A stretch of 64,000 nt of DNA from Anaerolineales bacterium (GCA_030583885.1 CP129480.1:186001-250000), one strand, 5' to 3'; numbered from the stretch's first letter, positions 26,899-35,957 are shown. Numbers and translations: made by a program. Notes: generated from the sequence alone by a model not told the origin.

Positions 26899-27557
26899 TC
26901 AGCGGTTACTTTCACTTGCGGGATGAAATCAGACCCAACAGTGTTTTCCAATTCCTCCACGCGGCGTAAATCATCCAATGTATCCACGACAAAATTCAAC
27001 CTGGCATAATCAGGGTCCATATTTTCAAAGTTCAAAATTCGAAACTCGCCCGTATGGGCATAATAAAATTTTGTCACGTGTTCGCGGTCATCGGCAGATA
27101 ATCGGCTGGGGTCAATCCTGCAAAATGTCTTCGCATTCAACAATTCCAAACTGTGGCCGTGTGGAAACGTCCGTTTCTGCACATTTGTGATCAAATCCAA
27201 AGAGTCGTCCACATACGAAGCCATTGTTGTCAAAATCTTGCTGTTCAAGTAGGGACTGTCTGCGCTGACTCGAAAAAACCAATCACATGGGTTTTCCTGC
27301 AGGCAAACCCGGAATCTTTCAAACACATCATTTAACGAACCGCGAAATACGGTGACACCCAAGGAATGCCCGTACAAAGCCAGTGGGGCATCTGATGTTT
27401 CATCACTTGTGGCAATGATGATTGCCGACTTATTGAATGCACGATTCAAACGTTCAACGACATGAGATATCATCGGTTTGCCATTGACAGGTGCCAGCAC
27501 TTTACCCGGAAAGCGGGAGGAACTCATCCGTGCTTGAATAATAAGGTTAATGTTCAT
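26895..27557 (-). CDS. SpsF-like cytidylyltransferase family protein
   Basis: 220 residues starting MNINLIIQARMSSSRFPGK, the signature of SpsF-type NeuA relatives from spore-coat and glycan loci, with IATSDETSDAPLA as the second block and FFRVSADSPYLNSKIL as the third. It is the first gene of the long operon. The ATG is overlapped by the stop of a 7-codon leader (TAATG), and no strong ribosome site precedes it, so its translation may depend on the leader. With two other NeuA-like proteins here, the window has three cytidylyltransferase-type domains. Confidence 0.85.
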   Translation of the reverse strand: MNINLIIQARMSSSRFPGKVLAPVNGKPMISHVVERLNRAFNKSAIIIATSDETSDAPLALYGHSLGVTVFRGSLNDVFERFRVCLQENPCDWFFRVSADSPYLNSKILTTMASYVDDSLDLITNVQKRTFPHGHSLELLNAKTFCRIDPSRLSADDREHVTKFYYAHTGEFRILNFENMDPDYARLNFVVDTLDDLRRVEELENTVGSDFIPQVKVTAE

Positions 27558-27580
27558 TACTGAATGAGGTTTTCATTCAT
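27557..27580 (-). promoter_or_regulatory. Seven-codon leader ORF and hairpin before the nonulosonate operon
   Basis: ATG at 27580 opens a frame MNENLIQ ending TAA, whose last A is the first base of the spsF-like ATG (TAATG). Within it a perfect 7-bp inverted repeat (TGAATGA / TCATTCA, 5-nt loop, 27561-27579) could fold over the gene's start region. It may couple translation to the leader or be a second half-site for the regulator. No ribosome site is visible for the leader itself. Confidence 0.35.
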
Positions 27581-27628
27581 GCGAGCATTCAGTTTCTGAA
27601 TTCTCGCACAAGAAACAGATTCTGTCAA
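27580..27628 (-). promoter_or_regulatory. Promoter with EPS-regulator operator for the nonulosonate operon
   Basis: On the minus strand TTGACA (27628-27623) is followed after exactly 17 nt by GAGAAT (27605-27600). A 12-bp inverted repeat with one mismatch and a 5-nt spacer (27580-27608, right arm TGAATTCTCGCA) covers the -10 box. The same arrangement occurs before the regulator gene at 30716-30766. The -35 box overlaps the wbpE stop codon. Confidence 0.75.
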
Positions 27629-28722
27629 CCTGTAAACTCCTTCACCGCCGCGATGACCTCATCCTGCTGTGCCTCGGTCAACTCCGGGTAAAGCGGAAGC
27701 GCCAGCGTCTCGCGGGAAGCCAGTTCCGAGTGCGGGAAGTCGCCTTCCTTGTATCCAAATTTGCGGCAAGGCACAGCCAGATGCGGCGGCAAAGGATAAT
27801 ACACATCGGAGGCGATCCTCTTCTGCTTCAGGAACGCCTGCAACGCAGCGCGCTTCGCAGAGCGAACGATATACAAATGATACACATGCCGGCCCCATTC
27901 GTGCTCCACAGGCGTGACGACTCCCAGCGGCGCCAGATGTTCACTATAACGATGCGCCAGTTCGCGGCGTTTCCGGTTCCATTCATCTACGTGCGGGAAC
28001 TTCGCCTGCAGGATCGCAGCCTGCAGGGCATCGAGGCGGCTGTTGTAACCGACCTCCTCCGAATAATACTTCTTCTTCCAGCCGTGTGTGCGCAGCATGT
28101 GCATCCGCTCGGCAAGCGCGGCGTCATTCGTCACGGCCATGCCCCCGTCGCCGAACGCGCCGAGGTTCTTGGTCGGGAAGAAACTCAAACAGCCGATGTC
28201 GCTCAATGCGCCGGCCTTCCTGCCACGATATTCCGCGCCGAATCCCTGCGCGTTATCCTCGATCACCATCAAGCCATGTTCACGAGCGATCGCAAGGATC
28301 GGATCCATCTCGGCGGGATGCCCATACAAATGCACGGGGATGATCGCCTTCGTCTTCGGCGTGATCGCGGCTTGAATCCTGCCCGCGTCAATTTGATAGG
28401 TCTGCGGGTCGATATCCACGAAGACCGGCTTTGCGCCGACCGACATGACCGTGCCCGCCGTCGCAAAAAACGTATAGGCAGGGATGATCACTTCATCGCC
28501 CGCGCCGACGTTCAGCGCGCGCAATGCGATCACCAGCGCATCCGTCCCCGACGCCAGCCCGATGGCATGCTTTACACCCAGATACGAAGCAATGCTCTCC
28601 TCGAACTTCGTCACCTGCGGACCCAAAATAAAATGCCCCGACTCCAATGTCGAGGACACCGCCGCATCGATCTCCTCTTTGATGGAATGATACTGCGCCG
28701 TCAGGTCGACCAATGGGATCAT
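27625..28722 (-). CDS. wbpE: UDP-GlcNAc3N-uronate-forming aminotransferase (WbpE/WlbC-like)
   Basis: A 365-residue DegT-family aminotransferase. It has [14 protein letters not shown] for cofactor phosphate, [14 protein letters not shown], and Lys185 in [14 protein letters not shown] as the PLP lysine. Together with wbpB, wbpD and wbpA it would form UDP-2-acetamido-3-amino-2,3-dideoxy-glucuronate from the 3-oxo sugar. The start at 28722 gives an ATGA overlap with wbpD; the longer frame lies inside wbpD. GC content is visibly higher than in the nonulosonate operon next door. Confidence 0.9.
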   Translation of the reverse strand: MIPLVDLTAQYHSIKEEIDAAVSSTLESGHFILGPQVTKFEESIASYLGVKHAIGLASGTDALVIALRALNVGAGDEVIIPAYTFFATAGTVMSVGAKPVFVDIDPQTYQIDAGRIQAAITPKTKAIIPVHLYGHPAEMDPILAIAREHGLMVIEDNAQGFGAEYRGRKAGALSDIGCLSFFPTKNLGAFGDGGMAVTNDAALAERMHMLRTHGWKKKYYSEEVGYNSRLDALQAAILQAKFPHVDEWNRKRRELAHRYSEHLAPLGVVTPVEHEWGRHVYHLYIVRSAKRAALQAFLKQKRIASDVYYPLPPHLAVPCRKFGYKEGDFPHSELASRETLALPLYPELTEAQQDEVIAAVKEFTG

Positions 28723-29300
28723 TCTTCGCCTCTTTCCGGAATAACGACTGAATCCTGTTTCCGATAGGCATCGCCGCAGCTTTGGCAGGCTGCCCGATCC
28801 CCCTCGAACGCCAGCTGCTCGCCGCACTGGCACATCCAGCCGCGTACGCTGGCCGGCGAACCGTAGACAAGCGCGTAATCCGGCACATCCTTCGTCACCA
28901 CCGCGCCCGCGCCGACAAAACAATAGGTGCCCAGCGTCACGCCGCACACGATGGTCGCATTCGCCCCGATCGATGCGCCTTTGCGCACCAGCGTGGTCTG
29001 GTATTCGTCCTTGCGGCTGACATGGCTGCGCGGGTTGATCACATTCGTAAAGACCATCGAGGGTCCCAGAAAGGCATCGTCCTCGACGATCACACCGGTG
29101 TACAGCGAAACATTGTTCTGGATCTTGACATTCTCTCCGATGGTCACGCCGGAAGAGACCAGCACATTCTGACCGATGTTGCAGCCTCCGCCGATTCTTG
29201 CATTCGGCATCACGTGGCAGAAATGCCAGATCTTCGTGCCGGGGCCGATCTGCGCGCCGTCGTCTATATAACTGGATTCGTGAACAAAATAATCAACCAT
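28719..29300 (-). CDS. wbpD: UDP-GlcNAc3NA 3-N-acetyltransferase (WbpD/WlbB-like)
   Basis: 193 residues forming a left-handed beta-helix of hexapeptide repeats ([42 protein letters not shown]). The segment [14 protein letters not shown] is characteristic of WbpD, which acetylates the 3-amino group using acetyl-CoA. The C-terminus carries a four-cysteine element (CQCGEQ, CQSCG) as in many WbpD proteins. It sits between wbpB and wbpE. Confidence 0.92.
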   Translation of the reverse strand: MVDYFVHESSYIDDGAQIGPGTKIWHFCHVMPNARIGGGCNIGQNVLVSSGVTIGENVKIQNNVSLYTGVIVEDDAFLGPSMVFTNVINPRSHVSRKDEYQTTLVRKGASIGANATIVCGVTLGTYCFVGAGAVVTKDVPDYALVYGSPASVRGWMCQCGEQLAFEGDRAACQSCGDAYRKQDSVVIPERGEE

Positions 29301-29306
29301 GGTTGC

Positions 29307-30248
29307 CTATTTTTTCAAAAGCGGGTGAACAAGCTCATCCTTCGGTGAAATCCCAGCCGTGCGGATGGCATACGTCAAACCGATCGAAGGACGCGCATCT
29401 GCGATGCCAAAACCGCGGCCGGCCAGCGTCTCTTCATAGACGCGCGTATGCAGGTCGGTGAAGCCTTCTGAAAACTCGATCTCCCTGCCGTCCACCGTAA
29501 TGGAACGATAGGTTGTCTTTCCGGCGGTCTTTTCAGAGGATGGCAGGTCGTTCTTATCCACCGAAAGGAACCAGCGCACGCGCGCGCGTTCCAGTTCGAT
29601 GAAGCCGGACATGCGCTGGTCGTCCGAGTGATATACCTTGATACCATTGACCGATCCGAACAGCCACAGGAGCAGGTCAAAGAAATGCACCCCGATATTC
29701 GTTGCCACCCCGCCCGACTTATCCGCATGTCCCTTCCACGAAACCTGGTACCACGGTCCGCGGCTGGTGATGTAGGTCAATTCCACCTCGTGGACGGTAT
29801 TGTCTTTTTGCAGCGCTTCACGCAATTCGATCAGCACCGGGTGTACGCGCAATTGCAGGATGGTGTGAACGCGGCGCTTCGTCTCCGCTTCGATCTCTTC
29901 GAGGGCGTCCAAATTCCAGGGGTTGATGACCAGCGGTTTTTCGCAGATCGCATCGGCGCCGGCCCGCAGGGCAAGGCGGCAGTGGGCATCGTGCAAATAA
30001 TTTGGCGAACAGATCGAAACATAGTGGATGCGCCCCTCTTCAGGTCCACGGCGCAGTTTTTCCAAATGGCGGTCAAAACGCTCGATCTCGGTGAAGAACT
30101 TCACATCAAAGGAGTACTGGTCAAGCACGCCAACCGAATCCTTCGGGTCCACGGCGGCCAGCAATTGGTTGCCCGTATCCCGGATGGCTCGCAAATGACG
30201 GGGGGCAATATACCCGCCGACGCCGATCACAGCAAAATTCTTCGTCAT
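29307..30248 (-). CDS. wbpB: UDP-GlcNAc-uronate 3-dehydrogenase (WbpB/WlbA-like)
   Basis: A 313-residue Gfo/Idh/MocA oxidoreductase closely matching WbpB/WlbA. NFAVIGVGGYIAPRHLRAI, the FFTEIERFDRHLEKL stretch and CEKPLVI are family signatures, and NIGVHFFDLLLWLFG forms the substrate site. It oxidises C3 of UDP-GlcNAcA with tightly bound NAD. AGGAAG precedes the ATG, which overlaps the regulator stop by 4 bp, so the regulator and the pathway share a transcript. Confidence 0.93.
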   Translation of the reverse strand: MTKNFAVIGVGGYIAPRHLRAIRDTGNQLLAAVDPKDSVGVLDQYSFDVKFFTEIERFDRHLEKLRRGPEEGRIHYVSICSPNYLHDAHCRLALRAGADAICEKPLVINPWNLDALEEIEAETKRRVHTILQLRVHPVLIELREALQKDNTVHEVELTYITSRGPWYQVSWKGHADKSGGVATNIGVHFFDLLLWLFGSVNGIKVYHSDDQRMSGFIELERARVRWFLSVDKNDLPSSEKTAGKTTYRSITVDGREIEFSEGFTDLHTRVYEETLAGRGFGIADARPSIGLTYAIRTAGISPKDELVHPLLKK

Positions 30249-30718
30249 GAACTTCCTTTCAGGCGTTTCACCTGATAGCCCTGGCCGGCAGCTTCAAGCA
30301 CAACGTCCTGCGGGATATTGCCAACTTGAATCCCTGCTTCAATGCAGGTCAGGCGCAGGATGTCCATTATTTCGTCGTCTCCGTTCAGGTACACCTGCTG
30401 AACGCCCTGATCCTGCAATTCTGTAACAAGTGCTTTTGCCTTGTCACGAAATTGTCCGTACACCTTCAACGAATTCTGTGCATAGGACAATGCTCGCTGG
30501 GTGAAGATCTTCATGCCCTCGGGCGTCAGGTCGTATTTCAGGCGGGTGCGGTCAAGATGTGAAACCTTGACCCAGCCGCGGGTGATCAGGCGTTTGATAT
30601 ACCAGTTGACACTGCCAACGGCAATGCCGAGGCGGTCGGAGAGATTCGCCTGGGTCACCAGTGAGTCCTGGGCTATTTCATCGAGCAGGGCGTATTCGTG
30701 CTGTTTTATTTCAGTCAT
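30245..30718 (-). CDS. EPS-associated MarR-type winged-helix regulator
   Basis: 157 residues. Residues 1-75 form a winged helix (VTQANLSDRLGIAVGSVNWY as helix-turn-helix, RLKYDLTPEGMKIF as wing), resembling the EPS-associated MarR group (TIGR04176-like; not verified). After a helical linker, residues 100-150 (QQVYLNGDDEIMDILRL, EAGIQVGNI) look like a small Rossmann-type half, as in sugar-nucleotide-binding modules, and could sense a pathway intermediate. The start at 30718 lies inside the palindrome over its own promoter. First gene of the wbpB-D-E transcript, so autorepression is the likely control. Confidence 0.8.
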   Translation of the reverse strand: MTEIKQHEYALLDEIAQDSLVTQANLSDRLGIAVGSVNWYIKRLITRGWVKVSHLDRTRLKYDLTPEGMKIFTQRALSYAQNSLKVYGQFRDKAKALVTELQDQGVQQVYLNGDDEIMDILRLTCIEAGIQVGNIPQDVVLEAAGQGYQVKRLKGSS

Positions 30719-30766
30719 GTGAGAATTCAATTTCTGAATTCTCACATGGAAATCCCCCCTTGTCAA
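30716..30766 (-). promoter_or_regulatory. Autoregulatory promoter and operator of the EPS regulator
   Basis: TTGACA (30766-30761) and GAGAAT (30743-30738) are 17 nt apart on the minus strand. A perfect 14-bp inverted repeat with a 5-nt spacer (30716-30748, inner arms GAGAATTCA / TGAATTCTC) spans from the -10 box to the ATG of the regulator. The predicted transcript has a leader of only about a dozen bases without a ribosome site. Confidence 0.8.
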
Positions 30767-30785
30767 GTCAGCAAATCTCAAAGTA

Positions 30786-30900
30786 GTCATGTCGCTGCGA
30801 GCGGCCCTGCCGCGAAGCAGTCTCCTCGTTGAAACAGGGGATTGCTCACCGCACTGGCGTCGGCGCAAGTGTTGTCGGAAAAACGCCGTCTCGCAATGAC
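30786..30900. repeat. Interspersed palindromic repeat, copy A
   Basis: Starts GTCATGTCGCTGCGAG and ends CTCGCAATGAC, so its ends are inverted copies of one another, with GCGAAGCAG and GGGGATTGC inside. It has the look of the widespread GTCATTGCGAGGAGC-type non-coding repeats found in many bacterial genomes. Related elements lie at 45618-45750 and 47098-47182. This one fills the space between the GT4 3' end and the regulator promoter. Confidence 0.7.
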
Positions 30901-30963
30901 ATTTTTCATACTAAGAATTGCTGTTAATAATCTGGTTTGTACCTCCCGACAACATTCCTATTT

Positions 30964-32097
30964 TTATTTCCCATCCACCATATTTTGGAAAATTGTTTGA
31001 TATTGATCAACAACCTTCTCTATATCAAAATCGCGTGACTTTTCAAGGCTGGTCCTGCGGAATCGTAATAGAATTTCAGGCTTGGAAATAAGTTCGCGCA
31101 AAGCCTGTGCAAATGCGCTCTGATCCTGCACTTCGATCAAATAACCATTCTTTTCATGGTCCACCAGGTCCATGAAACCGCCGATACGGCTGGCCACAAC
31201 GGCAAGTCCCTTGGCAAGCGCCTGCACCCCGACCACGGGCAGGCCTTCCGAAAGGGACGGCATGAAGAGGATATCGCTTTTTGAAAATTGATCCAACACA
31301 TCCTGCGGGGTGACCCAGCCCGGCAGATGAAACCTCTCCGCCATGTCATGCTTTTCAATTTCCCGTTTCACTTCCTCGAACATGGGACCATCCCCCAGCA
31401 TGGAGCAGGTCCAGTCGAGGTCCTTCAATTGGGAAAGGATTTTTACAATCGCAAGCGGGTTTTTTTGGGGCACGAAACGCCCTGCAAAGACCAGGCGGGG
31501 ACATTCATTCAACCTGATCTCGGCAGGGGCAAGATTCAATACATCCACGCCATTGGGGATCACTTGAATATCCACAGGATAGTGCTGCAAAGCCAGTTGA
31601 CGGGTGAACTCGCTGACTGCGATCACTTTTTTTGCGCGTTTCCAGATCGGCTTCGTGAACGGCTCCAGCCAGCGGAACCACCTGCCTGTTTTCTCCGGCA
31701 CGCCGCCGGGCACGTCCCCCAGATGGGCTGTCAGGATGTAGGAGAGGCCGGTCAAAACCGACAAGGTCCAGGCAAGCGCACCGGATGGAACGGCAAAATG
31801 GGTATGAATGATCTCGGGACGAAAACGCCGGATCAACGGCAGACCAGCCCACAGTCCGGCCAGAACGTAGGCGAGCATCGTGGAAAAGCTTGCGGAAAAC
31901 GCCTCCCTTCGCAGGGAAGGAATGCGCACAAGTCGAATCCCATCTTTGATCTCTTCGCGAGGCAAACCAGTCATGTACGCAGTCAGGACGGTCACTTCAT
32001 GACCGCGCGCTGCAAGTTCCCTGCAGATGTCGTAGGCAGCCCTGCCCCCGCCCCCGCCAATCGGCGGAAATTCGTAGATGACTGTCAGGATGCGCAT
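30964..32097 (-). CDS. GT4-family glycosyltransferase
   Basis: A 377-residue GT-B retaining glycosyltransferase. The N-terminal half has GGGGGRAAYDICRELAARGH, the usual acceptor-side start; the C-terminal half has LVFAGRFVPQKNP, LHLPGWV and SEGLPVVGVQALAKG, the E-x7-E motif that holds the donor. Donors in this family are typically GDP-mannose or UDP-sugars. Last gene of the gmd operon, so a GDP-linked donor is reasonable but unproven. Confidence 0.88.
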   Translation of the reverse strand: MRILTVIYEFPPIGGGGGRAAYDICRELAARGHEVTVLTAYMTGLPREEIKDGIRLVRIPSLRREAFSASFSTMLAYVLAGLWAGLPLIRRFRPEIIHTHFAVPSGALAWTLSVLTGLSYILTAHLGDVPGGVPEKTGRWFRWLEPFTKPIWKRAKKVIAVSEFTRQLALQHYPVDIQVIPNGVDVLNLAPAEIRLNECPRLVFAGRFVPQKNPLAIVKILSQLKDLDWTCSMLGDGPMFEEVKREIEKHDMAERFHLPGWVTPQDVLDQFSKSDILFMPSLSEGLPVVGVQALAKGLAVVASRIGGFMDLVDHEKNGYLIEVQDQSAFAQALRELISKPEILLRFRRTSLEKSRDFDIEKVVDQYQTIFQNMVDGK

Positions 32098-32106
32098 GAA
32101 ATGGTC

Positions 32107-34080
32107 TCAGTCCAAAAACGGATCCTTGCATTGTGCCTGCCCGGGGCGCGGCTCAAAAATCTGAATATTGTTCGAGAGCAGCGCTTCGGCAGGTTTGTAA
32201 TTACACAAAAGCGGCGCACCCACATAGCGCACCCATGCCACGTTCTCTTCCACGAACGCGCCTTTTTTCCGCTGCGTGAACTTCTGGTCTTCGGCAACGA
32301 TCAAGGCAAAACGGCGGTCTGCCAGATCTGCATAATACTGCTCCAGATAATTGCGGTTGCGCGACATTGCCATTTCCATCAATTCGACCTGCTCATATTC
32401 GGGTACAAGCGGGATGCCGTTCAGATCGCCAAAGGTTAACAGGTGGCGTTCGGTCACGAACAGAACCTCACCGCCGTTTCCGATGGCTTCAGAGACAACC
32501 TCTTGAAGTCTTTGAATGTCCTGCGTCGCAATGGATCGATCATAGGCATGGAAGAAGCCGATCCCCCGGATCGCAAATGCCAGCGGGATCAACAAAGCCG
32601 CGGAGATGGGCATCCACCCGACCCGACCCCAGAGCGGCTTCGCATCCCCCTCCGCCGACACCCGTCCCGCCCAAAACGACATCACCAACACGGACAGCAG
32701 GACCAGGTACGCATCCATATTATGCAGGTCCCCGCCGCCGCCGATCTTCGTGCTGACCACCACCCCGCCGGCAAACAAAACCAGCAGCATGGCCAACAAG
32801 GCAAGCCAGCGCAAAGGGTGCAGAAAGCTCATCCTTCCGCGCGCGATCTGATATGCCGCCACCATGAGCGGCGCAGAAACGATCAATATGCCCGGTACAA
32901 TCCCCATGGGGAATGTCTCGGTCGGGAGCAGGCGCTTCCATAACAGATCGGATGTGAAACTTGAGCCAAATGTGCTGACATCCGCATTGCCCGAAATACG
33001 AATGTAGGTAAATTGGGAAACAAGCGCTGCAGCCAGCCCGCCCGCACCCCAGACAACCGGCGTGACCCAATACCGCCAGCTTTTCCCGGTCAGTGGTGTT
33101 TCAAGGATGTATATTGCAATCGCCAGCATGGCAGGTACCGGGAACCAGTTCACGCGGCTGATCCCCGCCCAAACCGAGGCGATGATCACAAAAAGGAGCG
33201 AACGCCAGGGTCTTTGAATGGATATTCCCGCAAAAACCAGGATGACACAAACTTGAAGATGATAATAGACCGCGCCCTGCAAATAAAACAAAAACAGCCA
33301 GGCTGCCGCCAGAACCGTCAGCCCGCCGCCCAACTTCAGCCGGCGGGCAAGCAGCATGGCGGAGGCGGATGTCAGGCCGATCCACAAAAGAACCTGCCAC
33401 AGGCGGTGAAACCAGAGCGGCAGGCCGTCAACCAGAAAGGGAAGCGACAGCAGCAAATACCGCGATGGATGCAGGAAGGGATAGGGAAGCGAAACCCCAT
33501 AGACAGACTTGGCAAAGAACATGGATGCATAATAATGGCGCCCCGCCTCGGAATATCCAATGGAAAACGGATCACTGGAAACGATGGTCGAAAATCCATA
33601 TGCCTGATAGATCACTCCCTGCCCAAGAAGAACAATGGCAAAGGCGGCATGCCATTCGAGCGTGTTTTTTAGAAGTTTCAAGCCGAACACCTGAAGCAGG
33701 CTCGCCCACAGGAACACCCAAAGGATTGGCATCAATTGGGGAAGCACGCTGCCAAAGAGATATAAACGGGTGAACCAGACCAGGAAAAAACCGAAAAGCG
33801 TCAGAAAAACCCCGTACAAAGAGCGCAAGGCGTTAGACGGTCGCGTTTCAAACCCGTCCATCCATGCAGCCATGCGGCCCAAAAGGGATGAACGGGAAAG
33901 CCACAGGCCGGCCACTGCCGTCAGCGCAAAGATGCCCACCAGCCCGATCCACTTGGAACGCAGGAGCGTAATCTCCAATTCGCTTGTGCGCTGGATGGTT
34001 TGAGGGATCGCCAGCAGGCTGACAGCCGCCAGCGCCCACATCCACACTTGCAGGAATTTCCTCGATGACACGGCTTCCAT
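32107..34080 (-). CDS. Multi-pass membrane protein, GT-C/GT39-like
   Basis: About 657 residues with roughly ten or more hydrophobic helices and a soluble C-terminal portion (residues about 510-657). The long loop after the early helices contains SDPFSIGYSEAGRHY, a position where GT-C enzymes carry their catalytic acids, though no standard DE/DD motif is obvious. A lipid-linked sugar transferase role fits the adjacent GT2 dolichyl-phosphate-type gene. The start at 34080 is chosen because GGCGAG lies before it and the longer frame overlaps the previous gene. Confidence 0.6.
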   Translation of the reverse strand: MEAVSSRKFLQVWMWALAAVSLLAIPQTIQRTSELEITLLRSKWIGLVGIFALTAVAGLWLSRSSLLGRMAAWMDGFETRPSNALRSLYGVFLTLFGFFLVWFTRLYLFGSVLPQLMPILWVFLWASLLQVFGLKLLKNTLEWHAAFAIVLLGQGVIYQAYGFSTIVSSDPFSIGYSEAGRHYYASMFFAKSVYGVSLPYPFLHPSRYLLLSLPFLVDGLPLWFHRLWQVLLWIGLTSASAMLLARRLKLGGGLTVLAAAWLFLFYLQGAVYYHLQVCVILVFAGISIQRPWRSLLFVIIASVWAGISRVNWFPVPAMLAIAIYILETPLTGKSWRYWVTPVVWGAGGLAAALVSQFTYIRISGNADVSTFGSSFTSDLLWKRLLPTETFPMGIVPGILIVSAPLMVAAYQIARGRMSFLHPLRWLALLAMLLVLFAGGVVVSTKIGGGGDLHNMDAYLVLLSVLVMSFWAGRVSAEGDAKPLWGRVGWMPISAALLIPLAFAIRGIGFFHAYDRSIATQDIQRLQEVVSEAIGNGGEVLFVTERHLLTFGDLNGIPLVPEYEQVELMEMAMSRNRNYLEQYYADLADRRFALIVAEDQKFTQRKKGAFVEENVAWVRYVGAPLLCNYKPAEALLSNNIQIFEPRPGQAQCKDPFLD

Positions 34081-34084
34081 GAGT

Positions 34085-35002
34085 TCACTCGCCTTTTTCA
34101 GGCAGATTCTCCTTCTTCTCATTCATCGCGGCCAGAATGGACGGCAGGAAGAACGCTCCCGGCAGGCTGGCCAGAATGAACAACAGGCGGGTCAGCAGGG
34201 CAATGGTGGCGCTTTCCGAGGAGCTTAATCCGCCGAATTGGATGAGCAGGAAGGTCATGGATAGTTCCTGCACGCCCAGGCCATTAATGGAAATGGGGAT
34301 GAGCGTGACAAAGTAGGTCAGTGTATACAAGCCTGCAACCAGCCAATAGGGAACGTGATGGTCGATGCCGAGCAGCAAAAGATGGATCGCCAGATAAATA
34401 AACGCCTGGTTTCCCAGCGTGGCGAGCAGGGAACCGATCAGGGCCAGTGGTTTCCTCCACCAGATGGAAAACGACCCGAAGGTGCGTCTGGCAAAGTCCA
34501 CGCCTTTTTGAAACAGCGCAGCCACCGCCATGGACTGGGAGGCGCCGCCTTCAAATGAAAATACGGGCATCAAACCCAGGGGCAGAATCAGCCCCATGCC
34601 CGCCATGCCAACCAGACGGTCCACCACCAGCGAGGCGAGGCAGATGGCGCGGTCATAGCCCAATTGCATTGCACCGCCCAGCCGCACCATATCCCCGCCG
34701 ATGGTCGTCGGCAAAAAATTGGATGAAAAGTTGCCGGTGAACATCAGCGTAAGGGAGCGAAAAAAGTTAATTCCCACTCCGGCCGACCGAAGCAGCACAT
34801 GCCAGCGTGCCGCCGCAAATGAACGGGAGATGAACAATGCCGCGAGCGCCACAAGAAAATATCCGCTGGAAACACGCCGCAATGCGGAGAAGAGCTCGCC
34901 ATCCCCCTCTTCCTCCAGTAAAATGAGCAAAAGCACCAGCGCCAACAGACTCCCCACGATACGCACAATGGTCTGGCGGTTTTTTCGCAGCAGATCAATC
35001 AC
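34085..35002 (-). CDS. Lysylphosphatidylglycerol synthase TM/flippase-like protein (UPF0104)
   Basis: A 305-residue membrane protein with about eight helices. Typical AglD/UPF0104 features are RWHVLLRSAGV, NFSSNFLPTTIGGDMVRL and INGLGVQELSM. Relatives act in membrane steps of glycolipid metabolism. The start is GTG at 35002, overlapping the GT2 gene by 8 bp. The GT2 / UPF0104 / GT-C grouping is common in bacterial polyprenyl-phosphate-sugar systems. Confidence 0.85.
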   Translation of the reverse strand: MIDLLRKNRQTIVRIVGSLLALVLLLILLEEEGDGELFSALRRVSSGYFLVALAALFISRSFAAARWHVLLRSAGVGINFFRSLTLMFTGNFSSNFLPTTIGGDMVRLGGAMQLGYDRAICLASLVVDRLVGMAGMGLILPLGLMPVFSFEGGASQSMAVAALFQKGVDFARRTFGSFSIWWRKPLALIGSLLATLGNQAFIYLAIHLLLLGIDHHVPYWLVAGLYTLTYFVTLIPISINGLGVQELSMTFLLIQFGGLSSSESATIALLTRLLFILASLPGAFFLPSILAAMNEKKENLPEKGE

Positions 35003-35957
35003 GAGCCTTATGCTCCAGATTGATCATGGTACGCACCACATAGGTGGGTTTCCTCTGTGATTCATGGTAGGTGCGCACGAGCAATTCCGCGATCAACCCC
35101 ATCAGAATGGATTGAAAGCCGAGGATGAAAAACATGACGCTCGTTTGGAACAGGGGGGAACCGGTGACACTGACCAAAAAGAACAGGCGCCGGACGAGCA
35201 GGTATCCCATGATAAAGGCGCTGATGATCATCAGTCCGCCGCCGGCCCCGCCGAACAGATAGATGGGCTTGGAGGCATAGCTGACGAGGAACTTCACCGT
35301 GAACAGGTCCAGGATGACCTTGACGGTCCGCTCCAGCCCGTACTTGGTCTTTCCATATTGACGCGGGTGGTGGCGGACGGGGATCTCGGTAATGCGCGCG
35401 CCAACCGAACTAGCAAAGACGGGGATGAAGCGGTGCATTTCACCGTACAACCGAAACCCTGCCAGCACCGGGCGGCGGTAGGCTTTAAGCGTGCAGCCAT
35501 AGTCGTGTAAATGCACGCCCGTCACGCGCGAGATCAGCCAGTTCGCCAGCATGGACGGGAAATTACGCGTGACCGCATTGTCTTTTCTTTGCTTTCTCCA
35601 GCCGCTGACCAGGTCGTATCCCTCGTCCAACTTCGCAAGCATGAGCGGGATGTCCGCGGGGTCGTTCTGCAGGTCGGCATCGAACAGAATGATGATATCC
35701 CCCTGCACATAATCAATGCCCGCCGCGATGGCGGCGGTCTGCCCGAAATTGCGGCGGAAGGAAATCACCCGAATATGCTGCGGGTCTTTTTCCGCATACT
35801 CTTTGAGGATGGACAGGCTGTTGTCCGTACTGCCGTCATCCACAAAGATCGCCTCCCACGATTGCTGCAGCTCGTTCATGGTCTTGTACACGGCGTCAAA
35901 CAATAGCGGCAGGTTCTCCGCCTCATTAAATACAGGGGTGATCAATGAAAGGTTCAT
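34995..35957 (-). CDS. GT2 polyprenyl-phosphate glycosyltransferase (GtrB/DPM1-like)
   Basis: A 320-residue protein. SLITPVFNEAENLPLLFDA begins the GT-A fold, VDDGSTDNS and LFDADLQNDP give the metal-binding aspartates, and GCTLKAYRR is the acceptor loop of DPM-type enzymes. Two C-terminal membrane helices (about residues 230-290) anchor it. It would load a sugar onto polyprenyl phosphate for the GT-C proteins beside it. A truncated GT2 relic lies just upstream. Confidence 0.9.
   Translation of the reverse strand: MNLSLITPVFNEAENLPLLFDAVYKTMNELQQSWEAIFVDDGSTDNSLSILKEYAEKDPQHIRVISFRRNFGQTAAIAAGIDYVQGDIIILFDADLQNDPADIPLMLAKLDEGYDLVSGWRKQRKDNAVTRNFPSMLANWLISRVTGVHLHDYGCTLKAYRRPVLAGFRLYGEMHRFIPVFASSVGARITEIPVRHHPRQYGKTKYGLERTVKVILDLFTVKFLVSYASKPIYLFGGAGGGLMIISAFIMGYLLVRRLFFLVSVTGSPLFQTSVMFFILGFQSILMGLIAELLVRTYHESQRKPTYVVRTMINLEHKARD

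Noticed and set aside
27730..28767. Long plus-strand open frame (345 codons) opposite wbpE
   Set aside because: It is antisense to a clear DegT aminotransferase with full motifs; composition is the mirror of that GC-rich gene and no family is recognised.
28722..28947. Longer wbpE N-terminus
   Set aside because: The extra 75 residues are arginine-rich, lie within wbpD in another frame and are absent from the family; the ATGA overlap at 28722 is the natural start.
31288..32439. 383-codon plus-strand frame opposite the GT4 gene
   Set aside because: Antisense shadow of a gene with intact GT4 motifs; no ribosome site or recognisable domain.
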